A stretch of DNA of 64,000 nucleotides, from assembly GCF_019578655.1 (NCBI RefSeq), contig NC_063257.1, positions 19,716,001-19,780,000 on the forward strand, in the 5' to 3' direction. Made by a program: the position numbers and the translations under genes. Below, one piece after another: positions 10,891 to 20,834 of this stretch; position 1 is the stretch's first letter; each line of letters opens with the position of its first letter. This stretch comes from Ricinus communis. Lineage: Eukaryota > Streptophyta > Magnoliopsida > Malpighiales > Euphorbiaceae. A model generated the notes under the pieces. It was not told where the DNA came from, ran no database searches, and saw only the letters and a program-made list of their open reading frames with translations.

Positions 10891-12258
10891 TTTTTCCTTT
10901 TCATTTCATATATTTTGTACACCGAGGACAGTGTGTCCTTCAAGTGTGGGGTGGTGATATCAATATATACTTACTTTCATGTTCTATTATTTTGTATATG
11001 AAATTTAGATCCTTTCTAGTGTATATATCGTGATTTCATTTATTCCATCCCGCTATTTGTTTATTCTTTCAGGTAATTTTTTGTAAAATTTTGAAAATTT
11101 TTCACTTTGTTTCGATGCTCTTACCGTTGACTTGCTTTTGAAATCCTCGCTTATGTCCATGTGATCGGGTAAAACCGATAGTGTTAAGTCTTCATAAGAA
11201 TGTAAGATAATTAGTTTGAGTTTTGCACCGAGTTGCTTTGGTCTATTTAATTCTATTTTGATGATTTTTATTTGAACCTACTCAAAAAGCACACTTATAT
11301 GCTTTTATTTATTTCTTGTTGAGAGTGCCACCATCGCTTTTACTTTTAGAACTTGCTCGGTGAATGCTTATGAGGGCCATAAGGAGAGTTTAACACTTTG
11401 GTATGATAGAGGCACTTAGGTTTTTCATTCTAGCCAAATAGCCTTCATTCGCTTATTGATTCCGTAGATAACCCTTTCTTTCACCATTTCTTTTATCATA
11501 TTCTATTACCATTTAGTTTTATTCGCTTTGGGTTATGATTTTGCACATGAGTTATTTTTATCGGGAACTTTTGTCTGGGAATAGCTTTAGAATCTTGTAG
11601 CATTTTACTTCAATCCAAAAAGAAATTCACTCTATTATGTGAATGTTCTTCTCTTATGAAAAAAGAAAAAAAAGAATAAGAGGGAAAGGTGATAAAAGAA
11701 AGAAAGTAAGTGAGCTAAACATTTTGACTTGATTCCTATTTCCCACCTTGGACTACTATCCATTGTTTACCCCTTGTGATCATCAGGACTTGTGTGCATG
11801 TCATGTATTTCACTGCGAACACCATAGGTTCAACTCGACCAAATTTACCTACCCTTACCTAATCCCCATTACAACCCTTATAAAGACCTCTTGACATGGT
11901 TGTTAACTCTCCATAAGTGGTAGGAGTAGGATTTAAGAGCAAGCATATAGTAAGTAAGGCGAGTTGATGCATCGAGCGATTAAACACTACCCTTTAAACA
12001 CTTTGAGTGATTTAGAGTGAATCAGTGAGGAGATGTTTCGAATAATTTCCTTGAGACAGATTTTATGAATTATTGGCATCTTGGTTGTGATACTTGAATT
12101 GATTGCTTCGTTTCTTTTTGTTTGACTTGTTCTTGTTAAGGATATGTGCAGGAACTCTCTAGCTTGTTTGTCAGTTTAAGTATTGTTCCTTAGTGGTTTA
12201 TTTTCCTTATTTTACTTTTGATTGCTCGAGGACAAGCAATGAGCTAAGTAGGGTTATT
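10891..12258 (+). other. 3' noncoding region of element B with two hairpin/polypurine modules
   Basis: At 10919-10934 a hairpin (ACAC...GTGT around GAGGAC) is followed by AAGTGTGGGGTGGTG (10942-10956). At 12221-12240 the hairpin ATTGCTCG-AGGA-CAAGCAAT is followed by TAAGTAGGGTTATT (12245-12258), the decayed polypurine tract that abuts the 3' LTR. Between them I see only AT-rich DNA and a purine-rich run at 11655-11705. Confidence 0.65.
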
Positions 12259-13721
12259 TGATGTGCGTAAAATACACACATCTAAATGGGGTTTTAAGAT
12301 TGATTTTATGGACATTTGGATGTGAATTGGTCTCAACACTCACCTTATACATATGTTTGTGTGCATTAGGTCCAAAAGAGGTCAAAGGATGAAAAGGAAA
12401 GAATTGGAGCATAATTGGATGTCAAAGCCGCCAAACGAGCTAAGTACGAGCATGAGGAAGTCGAACAGGCCGTGTTGATCTCAACACCGGCCGTGGTTCT
12501 CAACACGGTCACAAGCATTGGCCGTGTTACCAACACGGGAAAAACACTACCGTGTTGGACATCAAAAGAAGAAGTAGATTTTAGGTAGCACGACCACAGA
12601 GAGTAACACGGCCAGAACACCATCTCAGGTTTAGAACACCGCCAGAACACTACTGGCAGTGTAGAGACGACAGGGTATTAATTAAAAGAATGAAAAGAAG
12701 AGAAAAGAGGAGGCTAGGGTTAGAACGTCCCAAAACCCTAATTTTTCTCTCCCTAAGGGTTTTCCGAAACAAACCAAGGGAAAAGGAGACTTGGATCAAG
12801 GTTTCAATCGGATTTCCTTGAAGGATCAAGATTAGGCGAGGTTCGTTGATTGATTTTTAAATCGAGCAAGAGGAACAAGAATCGATTCAATTGGAGCGTA
12901 TGATTTAGGTCGTTTACTCTCATCCAAGGGTGTAATCGGGTTTTCTCTACCTTTGCTTACTGTTGTAATTGAATTCTTGTATATTTTGAGAATGAACATG
13001 ATTAGCTAGATTGATTTAATCCGCTGGGATTTCTTTACTATGTTGGCTTGATATTATATTGTTGGATTGTTCGAGTTGGTTTTGTATTCTTCTTGTTTTC
13101 AATATTAATAAAATAATGCATTATTAAAGAGACGCTGTGAATTGTGATGTTTAGATTGCTTTATGAGGTTGAGAAATCCGTTTGGCAATTGGAATTTTGA
13201 ATAGCAAGAACCGGTTAATAATCGCTAGAGATAAGGATAATTAACTAGCCGGATTAAGAATTAACAAAGCTTAATAGAGGCGGATTAAAGCTTAATGCTA
13301 ATTTAAGAATCAATCGTTAGGAAGAGATTCCAACTTTAGGTTATTAGGTTTAGGAATTCGGTTATCTCGAGAGAGAAACCGAATTCTGCTAAGAATTCGC
13401 CCACTGCAGTATAATTAGACTCACCGATCCTTTATCTTTTGTTTGGATGCCAACTAGTTTAGATTCCCTTTGGGTTTTTCTTCTTGTCTTGATTATTTCA
13501 TTTATCAATCACTCTTGCATCTCCCTTAGGACTTAGCTTGTAGTTAATAGTTAGTTTAGAATTTATTCATCATCCATTTTAGGTTAATATAACAAAGAAC
13601 AAAGGAGTAACTCTGGGCTTTCGCTTTCCGAGGAATACGACCTTGATACTCGCCATTAGTGCTAGACTGCATCGATAGGTACACTGCCTTAGATTGTAGC
13701 TAACACGAGTAGCACCCATCA
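12259..13721 (+). repeat. 3' LTR of element B
   Basis: Starts TGATGTGCGTAAAATAC and ends GTAGCACCCATCA, giving TGATG/CATCA inverted termini. It is followed directly by minus-strand gag of element A. Confidence 0.9.
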
Positions 13722-14170
13722 ATTGTGTTATGCCATAAATTTCTTTTCTGATGTTGGTAGCTCTTGTTGCAGGAAAAAACTTATCTAAGAACAATCTTTT
13801 CATCTCATTACATGTTGTTATTGAACCGGAGGGTAGATAATAGAGCCAATCTTTTTCTTTATCCTTCAAAGAAAAGGGAAAAGCTCTAAGATTTATTTGC
13901 TCTTCGGTCACACCCTATGGCTTCATTCCGGAGCATACAATATGGAATTCTTTCAAGTGTTTATGAGGATCTTCACCTGCACATCCACGAAAAGAAAGGA
14001 GTAAGTGAATTAAACCAGATTTTAATTCAAAATCAATTGCAATATTAGGAAATGTAATGCACAAAACTTGTTGATTCAAATCCGGCACGGCTAGCTCTTG
14101 GAGAGTTCTATTCGCCATATTTTCTGCAACTTCTTGAAAAATAGATGTCTCACCAATAGCCAAATTTATC
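13722..14170 (-). pseudogene. Gag remnant of element A
   Basis: The capsid precursor domain of an Athila-type element. From the N-terminal side the minus strand reads ANRTLQELAVPDLNQQ, then FELKSGLIHLLLSF, AGEDPHKHLKEFHIVCSGMK, a premature stop where a PQGV-like segment is usual, then TEEQINLRAFPFSLKDKEKD, YYLPSGSITT and FLDKFFPATRATNIRKEIYG. These are the core motifs of the plant retrotransposon gag domain in their normal order. The rest of the domain and the zinc knuckle are cut off by element B; a knuckle trace remains across B at 5300. Confidence 0.85.
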
Positions 14171-14323
14171 TCTAATTCCTTTATGAGATAACTTTTTCTT
14201 TGCCTAGTCTCCTTTCTTAATCGACGCGTTGTCTTCTCAATTTCAGGATTCTACTGCAAATCAATAGCTTGAGAAGAACGAGTCATAAACAAATAAATTA
14301 AACAATGAGAAACTAAAATAAGC

Positions 14324-14341
14324 TCCCCAGAAACGACGCCA
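14324..14341 (-). other. Primer binding site, tRNA-Asp type (element A)
   Basis: The minus strand reads TGGCGTCGTTTCTGGGGA, the tRNA-Asp complement with three changes, 5 bp from the LTR edge. Confidence 0.8.
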
Positions 14342-14346
14342 AATTC

Positions 14347-15758
14347 TGAGCGGGTTGTCGAAGCCCTTCAAAATAAATTACTGATTTTCCTAAACTAACT
14401 TGCAGAAATAGTGAAACCAGGTCGAATCCCAAGGGAACCAATGTGAATAGCTTCTCAAAGTTAAATAATATAAATGGGGGGTTTTGAATGTTTGAACCAA
14501 AATTATAAATAAACATAAAATAATAAAGGCTGAATACTAAAGTAAATAAAAATCAATCTTATAAAACTTCCAATTCAAGAGTGCAAGTTTCATCCAATTG
14601 TAATTCTAATCATAGGCTTAAATATCAATTTTTCTATTCAAGTACTTAGTCTACTTATTCTAAAAGCCGCCACAAGTGTAAATTCTCCTAATATAATTAA
14701 CATAAACCCAAAGATCCAAATCAAAACTTACCATTAGTCAACTAGGCATGATAGCTGCCCATATCAACTCAATGATAGCATTAAGAATAATGAGAATGAC
14801 TAAACCAACATTAATTAATCGAGATAGTTGCAATTAAATTAATCTTGTTCCTCTATTTCGCTAGAGCATATCATGCAAGCTATGTAATTCGAAAAGGCCG
14901 CAATCACACACACATGAGTTAGCTCCTTGCTACTTGTGTCAATCGTTCATGACAATTACGGATCATAAACTCAAAGTTTAGCAATAGAAAAATCAATATC
15001 AAATTGAGTCGCCGGCCCAATCAATATCAAAAATTCATAAACAATAAAACAAGAAATAAAGAATACTTGAATTAAAGAAGAATTCTAAGTAAGCACAAAG
15101 CCTCACAAAATCACAATTGGAATTTATTCACTCTTGAATCGGGAACTAAAAGCTTAGCCACACATGGTGGAGTAAAAATTCACAAGAGTTGTAGGGAATA
15201 GAAGAAGAAAAATAATAACAATCTCAAAGTACTCAGCCACTCTTTACTTGGTAGAACTAGCCTCCTTATGTAGGAAGTCAAACCTAAACCCTAATAAGAT
15301 AATCCTTATCCAAAAAGAATTAAACTTCCTATATGATTTTAATCCTATAAGGAAGGATAGGATAAAAGGTAATCTAAACAAATTAAAATCCTAAATAGTA
15401 TGGGAGTCAGCTTTCCTTATCCAAAGACTTTCAAAATAAAGAAAATAACATAAAAGTGGGTCCACCACAAATTTATCTAAAAATTTGAAATTCTCTCTAT
15501 AGATTACAGAGTTCGCAGATTGTAAGGCCCGGTCACGCCTTTACTGAAAATGACCTTCAGATAAATTTTCACTCTTCCTCTGTAAGACTTGGTTTTGACA
15601 AGTGATGCTTTAAAACATGTCTTTAGGCTTAATTCCACTCAATCCTTCATATCTCACCACCTAGATCAGAATAAACACAATTTCCACAATTAAGCACATT
15701 ATCCAATCAAAATGTAAGGGAATTAAATACAACAAGTATAACTATTTATGATTTATCA
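14347..15758 (-). repeat. 5' LTR of element A
   Basis: Plus-strand copy begins TGAGCGGGTTGTCG and ends TTTATCA; the inner part matches 1374-2197. It contains a ~250-bp stretch (about 15370-15610) that the 3' LTR lacks. That stretch includes a 'GGTCACGCC' phrase also found in the 83-bp tandem repeat of this element. Confidence 0.8.
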
Positions 15759-16600
15759 AAGATAACGCCTACATTGGTCACGAGCATTTATCCTTTAAAA
15801 AGGCAAGACCACAAAAATAAAATTCAAGCAAAAAATGACAAAACACAAACAATAAAACACCCATATTTGCATTGTAACAGTTTTAATATCTCTTAACCCT
15901 ATTACATTCAGATGATTCAAGGTGCACTATTCTCTGAGTGCAATAATGTCCCTAGCTATGAGAAGGTTAAGATGCACTTAACCCAATAGTTCATCATCCA
16001 CCTTGCCCCCCCACAATAATCTTCCACCTCTACCAAAGATTTCCAATTCCAATAGTGCTTGTGGAAGGTGGAACTACCGTGAGGAACTTATGTGTTTAGC
16101 ATAAGAGGGTGTTGATGATGTCATTGTCATAGCCTTTTTCACCATACGTAGTCTTAAACCTATTACTTTCTAGCATCTACATAAATATAACCACTCAAAT
16201 TTTCGTAGTATCTAGATTATTACAAAATCCTATAACATAAACAAATAACTAATGCATGAATGTTACCTCATATAGATGTTTCCATATTCCTCAAACACTA
16301 TAACACCATATCCTTATCTGACCAATGCTCCCTCCTTTTGCTGGATTTGTTTTGTGCCACTTGGCTTGCAGTCTTTTGAGGGATTTGGCTTCCAGTAGCT
16401 ATATTCTGCCTCTTCACCTAATTGTCATCTTATGAGTGACATGTCTTTTTGTTGACTTGAGGACCCATCCTTCAGTTGATGGCGTATGTACTAGGAGCGT
16501 CCTTTCGTACATTGACCTACCACTTTTAGTGGTCTTCCCTTTGACCTTTATTATGAATTGGTAGCTCAACAAACATTATGAATTTGTTAACATTAAATAT
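15759..16600. other. No gene recognised
   Basis: AT-rich sequence between element A and the MULE remnant. It may be the 3' flank of the MULE (minus strand), but I find no terminal inverted repeat or coding trace that I can name. Confidence 0.4.
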
Positions 16601-16619
16601 TTTAGTAAATTACAAAAAT

Positions 16620-16745
16620 AATACTTACATTAAGCTTCGGTGGCATTTCAACTGTGGGATTTTTGCAACACACTTATTATGCCCAACTGGAACATTTCCG
16701 GCATGTCATCGATGCCATGTCTTCTTAATTTGGCTGCGCTCTTAG
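16620..16745 (-). pseudogene. MULE transposase zinc-knuckle end
   Basis: The minus strand contains, across two frames, the pieces of a CX2CX4HX4C knuckle: a CRKC trace, then a QLG(H)N-like stretch, followed by NPTVEMPP in another frame. This is the usual C-terminus of plant Mutator-like transposases and continues the copy at 18154-19290, from which it is separated by a solo LTR. Confidence 0.5.
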
Positions 16746-16750
16746 GCTCC

Positions 16751-18153
16751 GATGGGCTAATTATGTAGCTACAATCCAAGGCAATGAACCTATTGATGCG
16801 TTTCCAGCACAACGATAAGTATTAAAATTATCATATCCCCTGGAAAGTGAAAACCTAGAGTTACTACTTCGCTCTTTGTCATCTAACCTAAAATATATGA
16901 TGGATGATTTCAAATTTACTAATAACCGGAAACTAAGTTCTAAATGAGATGCAACAATAAATGAAACAATCAAGACAAGAAAGCAAACCCAAAGGGAACC
17001 TAAACTAGTTGGCAATCAAACAAAAGATAACAGATTGATGAGTCCAATTATGCTACCCGTGGATGAATTCTTAATCAATTCGGGCCTCTCTCGAGATAAC
17101 CAAATTCCTAAATCTAAGAACCTAAAGTCGGAATATCTTCCTAACGATCGATTATTAAGTTAGCTTTAAGCTTTAATCCGCTTCTATTAAGCTTTCTTAA
17201 TTCTTAATCTCGCTAGTTAATTACCCTTATCTGTAAGTGATTATTAACCAGCTCTTGCTATTCAAGATTCCAATTACTTAATGAATTTCTCAATTACAAA
17301 AAGCAATCTAAACAACACAATTCACAATGTCTCATGAATAATGCGATATCTTATTAATACTGAAAGCAAGAAGAATATAAAAAGGAACTCAAACAATCTA
17401 ATAATTCAAAGATTAAGCCAACATAGTAAGGAAATCCCAAATAGGTTTAATCGATCTAGCTACACATGTTCATGTCTAAAACAACTAGGAATTTAATTAC
17501 AATGATAGAATAAAGAAAATGAAACAGGTATAGCCTTTTCCCTTGAATTGGATGAACAGCTAAAAATCCAAATCTACACGCAAGGCCGATCTCCGAATTG
17601 CCTCTTAATTTGCCTTAAAATCCATTCTCGATCTTCAAATGTGATGCTTGAACCACTAAAATCCATCCTTTAATATGCGAAATAGTCTCCCAAAGTCGAA
17701 TATTGAAATCCGAAAGGTGGTTCGCAAGGCGATGTGTGATCTCAAGTCGAAAATCGAACCCTAGCAAGATAATCGATTTTGCCAATATAAATGTCACAAA
17801 GACGGCCAGGTCAAGCCCCCCGCCGGTCAAGACGGGCGGGGTCCAGCCGGCCGGACCTTCAAGTTCAAAATAATCCTCCGCCCCCGACCGTGCCCCTCGC
17901 TTAGCGCCGAGCCAATTTTGATGGATTCTGCCCGATTTGCCGTGCTCAACCTTGAAATGCTAGCCTTTGCTCAATTTTGATGGATTCCGGTCCGATTTGC
18001 ACGATCTCCCTCAAATAATCGAGTAATGTCCATCAATGATCACCTAAAATATGAAAGGAACCAAAACATAGTTGATTCCGGCATAAAATAAGATAACTAT
18101 GCACAAAATGGAAGTAATTGGGCATATAAATATGTGTAACACAATCCATATCA
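16751..18153 (-). mobile_element. Solo LTR related to element B family
   Basis: Diverged B-family LTR in minus orientation: GATGGGC...GTAGCTACAATCC at the left matches the reverse of the B LTR end, and shared blocks ('agttggcaatcaaacaaaag', 'taattcttaatc') run through it. It is flanked by the 5-bp duplication GCTCC (16746-16750 and 18154-18158) and splits the MULE transposase. Ends are GATGGG...ATATCA, the first T apparently lost. The 17600-17960 part has GC-rich CCGGCC-like stretches where younger relatives carry ACACGGCCGTGT. Confidence 0.75.
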
Positions 18154-19290
18154 GCTCCTATTCTTCAGCTCTCTTCTACATCTTTGGGTCTACCCGCATC
18201 TTTCTAAGTGTCGGGGCTAGATGGGAGCACCAGAGTCACCGGCCACATTTTCTTACCACTGATAGACTCCAAAGGATAGCTATATGATTCAAAGGTACTT
18301 TTGTACACTAAAATATGCATCAAAAAATCAGCTATGCCTCTCTTCATGAAATGGATACTAGAACATGCATGCATGCAAGGGATTCCCCGTAATATCCCAT
18401 GACCCATGCCTACATGTGCATTTCTTTAAATCGACAACAAACCGGTCATCTCCCATCGCAACTGGAATTTATCCCCAACAGTGGCTTACTAATGCATAAT
18501 CTAGAATTATATTTATTAGTCTCTAGTTTAGCTCTAATCCTAGGACATATGCTATTAGTTATGCCACTCATACCCATAAGCTTATTATGTTGCCTCTCTA
18601 TTAATGCAGCTCTAATACCCTCAAGCATATCTATGATTGGTCTTCCCCTAGCCTTAATTATATACCCATTAAAAGTTTCAGCTACATTATTATTTATCAT
18701 ATCATATTTTGGTATATCAGAAATGTAAACCTTATAAAACTTCATTCCCTGGCAGCTTAGTTCATTAAGTGCTTCATTTAGAGAGGCCTCATATGTGCTC
18801 CTTGCAGCTCTCCAAAATATGTTCTTCAATGCTTGCCCTTTGAATTCTTTTTTCCAATTATAATAGACATCCCTTGCACAATTGTGATGCTCAACAAATG
18901 GTGTCAATGTACTAATGGATTTTATAAATCCCTATCAACATCCAAAGCAACAAAGACTCAAGAACAAAGTTATATGATGGAATGAAAACAATACATAAAA
19001 ATTAAAAATAAGTTTTTCAATACCTTTGCTGGTCACTTATAAAGGTCCAACCTAGGCCATCCGTGATATTCGGCCTCAAATAGCAACTTCAAAACCAACT
19101 CCAAGAAAACTCATTTTCAGACTCAACTTCTGCCCAAATTATTAGGAACATCTAGTTGTTCCCATCCTTGGCAGTAGCACACTATAGGGCTCCACCTAGA
19201 AAAGTATTCAAGAAGCAACCATTGAATCCGATGATTGGTCTAAGCCCTTTAAAAATCCTTTTCTCAACCCACCCAAACTTATAAGATGAA
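18154..19290 (-). pseudogene. Mutator-like (MULE) transposase
   Basis: Minus-strand order: GCFLNTFLGGAL, then AKDGNN, WAEVESENEFSWSWF and ITDGLGWTFISDQQR (19024-19290); after a likely 91-bp intron, GFIKSIST and TPFVEHHNCARDVYYNWKKE, then SCQGMKFYKVYISDIPKYDM, NNNVAETFNGYIIKARGRPI, RIRAKLETNKYNSRLCI and a SWIM-type GIPCMHACSSIHFM, with KKMWPVTLVLP at the end. These are hallmark motifs of plant MuDR-type transposases, which cut and paste DNA between long terminal inverted repeats. Upstream exons are missing, there are several stops and frameshifts, and a segment between ISDIP and KYDM seems shorter than in relatives. Confidence 0.85.
18933..19023 (-). other. Candidate intron in MULE transposase
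   Basis: On the minus strand CAAAG|GTATTG...GTTGATAG|GGATTT separates ISDQQ from FIKSIS, which are adjacent in the family. The joined frame is off by one base, consistent with a lost A. Confidence 0.6.
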
Positions 19291-19299
19291 GTATCCTAG

Positions 19300-20283
19300 T
19301 TGGCATGTGACTCCTTGTCTTAAGACATATCCTAGTTGTCTTAGGATTATAATTACTTATCCTAATATGATTAGCGATTATTTAAAAGGTTGTTTTAATT
19401 AATAAAAGTACTATAAATCCTTTAGGATAAGGACTTGTAATTTTAGAATCCTAGTTGAACTAGGAAGTTGTCTAGATTAAGACAAGAGTTTGACTTTGTC
19501 CTAAAATTTAGACATGGCAAAAAATTTAAGGAATTAAAAGGAAATTTTATTTTTAAATTTGATTTAATTAAATAAAATTTCTCATTAATTTTGTTAACCT
19601 AGGACTTATAGTGTCCTAGTATGACTAGGTTATCCGTCTTAATTAAGACATAAGTTTGATTTCTGTCTTAATGTTTGACTTTGTCCTAAAATGACATAAA
19701 TCAAAATTAAGGATATATTAAAGGAATTAGTTATTAATTAAATATAATTTAATTAATTTTAATTCTCTATAACTTTCTTCAACTAAGATTCAATCTTGGT
19801 TTCCTAGTATGACTAGGATTAGTAAAGTTTGTTTGGTCAAAGGTTGACTTTATATCATATTTTTTGGTTTTGGCCAAAAATTACACTCTAAAATATGGAG
19901 AATTTTTATTTTGAATATGATTTAATTATTTTAATTTTCGTGACTCCATTTAGTCCTAATTGTATGCAATGATCAAATAACTTGAATTATGCTATTTTGA
20001 TTCTTTTATATGCTTCATATAATATGATTATATTTGGCATGATGGATGGTTATGGGCTATAAAGACCAATGTGATTGTGTTAAATGGTTGAATATTTTGA
20101 TTTGGTATTTTTGAAATAAGGACCGTGTTCCATGCCCTTCTAAATTTCTAGGTTATAAAACTCTTTCCTCATCTAACTCCCCCTTGAATGCAACTCAAGG
20201 TATCTCTAAATCTTATGTGAATGTTATATATAGTCTTAGATTAGTTAGATATAATTTTATTTTATAATCCATATGTAGATATG
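19300..20283. repeat. LTR-like region with diverged direct repeats
   Basis: Three to four copies of a ~170-bp module, each with 'tcctagtatgactagg', a 'gtttgactttgtcctaaaa' phrase and an AT-rich tail, start near 19440, 19605 and 19795. They are followed by a TATA-like ggttataaaac (about 20150). Such repeats are common in U3 of plant LTRs, but I find no LTR ends or coding part. Confidence 0.4.
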
Positions 20284-20834
20284 TGTCACGGGAACTTCGG
20301 CCAGAGGTTAACTAAGTCGCGCGGCACTTAGTTAACTTGCTTGACAAAGTCGAACTAAGTAAGCCTAGATGAGAGTCAGAGCAAGTTTAGTGAGCAAAGT
20401 AGGCGTAAGGGTAGAATAGAGCACTTGAGCTTTATAAATATGGAGAGCTTTATTAAGTTTCCAACCTTCCCTCTTGTGATGTTACAAATGATGAATGGAG
20501 GGGTATTTATAGGCTTCCCACCTCCTCAACTTGTGGCTAGGAATCATTCATCTAGAATTCTCTACAAGCTACTTATGTACAAGGCTTCCTTTGAAGCTAC
20601 TCTATGTACAAACAAGGGAAGCCTAGGCAGCTCCTTGGCTTGGCACATACCTTGCATCCTCTAGCAATTTCTAGATCCTTCCCTTGGTTTCTTTGGGTAC
20701 CAATTTGGGCTAGGTCGCAGATTACCGGGCAACATATGTCATGGGCATATTTCAGCCCATGGACAAGCCTTGCCTTGCCCAAGATGAGGCTACCGTGACA
20801 CTCCTCCCCACTCAATCTCAGCGACGTCCTCGTC
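20284..20834 (-). repeat. 3' LTR, polypurine tract and hairpin of the chromovirus
   Basis: A 517-bp LTR (20284-20800) has perfect TGTCACGG/CCGTGACA ends and a TATAAATA box (sense minus, 20504-20511). The polypurine tract GAGTGGGGAGGAG lies at 20801-20813 and a GACG-AGGA-CGTC hairpin at 20823-20834. The base pairs left of the LTR read ATATG; the partner duplication cannot be seen. Confidence 0.85.

Larger units (their letters stand above)
5301..13721 (+). mobile_element. Athila-type non-autonomous retrotransposon B, nested in element A
   Basis: Two direct LTRs of about 1.47 kb, similar by eye to within a few percent, enclose 5.5 kb. The inside holds a tRNA-Asp primer site, a decayed gag-like stretch, an internal promoter-like block, an Athila ORF1/env-position ORF and a 3' noncoding part ending in a polypurine tract. 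There is no reverse transcriptase, RNase H or integrase, so any movement would need helper proteins. It sits inside element A's gag/protease in opposite orientation. Flanking 5-mers (ATCAG left, ATTGT right) do not form a target duplication, which fits post-insertion rearrangement or an eroded left end. Confidence 0.85.
1374..15758 (-). mobile_element. Athila-type Ty3/gypsy retrotransposon A, interrupted by element B
   Basis: Minus-strand element with 5' LTR (14347-15758), tRNA-Asp primer site (14324-14341), gag (13722-14170), then element B inserted, then protease (4736-5300), integrase C-terminus (4403-4735), long 3' noncoding part, polypurine tract and truncated 3' LTR (1374-2197). Gag and protease match the Athila lineage in motif content. 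Reverse transcriptase, RNase H and most of integrase are missing, so it cannot move itself. Gag breaks after EIYGITQ at 13722 and resumes at a nucleocapsid zinc-knuckle trace (TDMCPTLQ) at 5300, so about 100 or more codons are absent beyond what a simple insertion of B would explain. Confidence 0.8.

Noticed and set aside
18399..18728. 109-residue hydrophobic plus-strand frame resembling a membrane protein
   Set aside because: It is antisense to the MULE transposase, whose motifs are clear on the minus strand.
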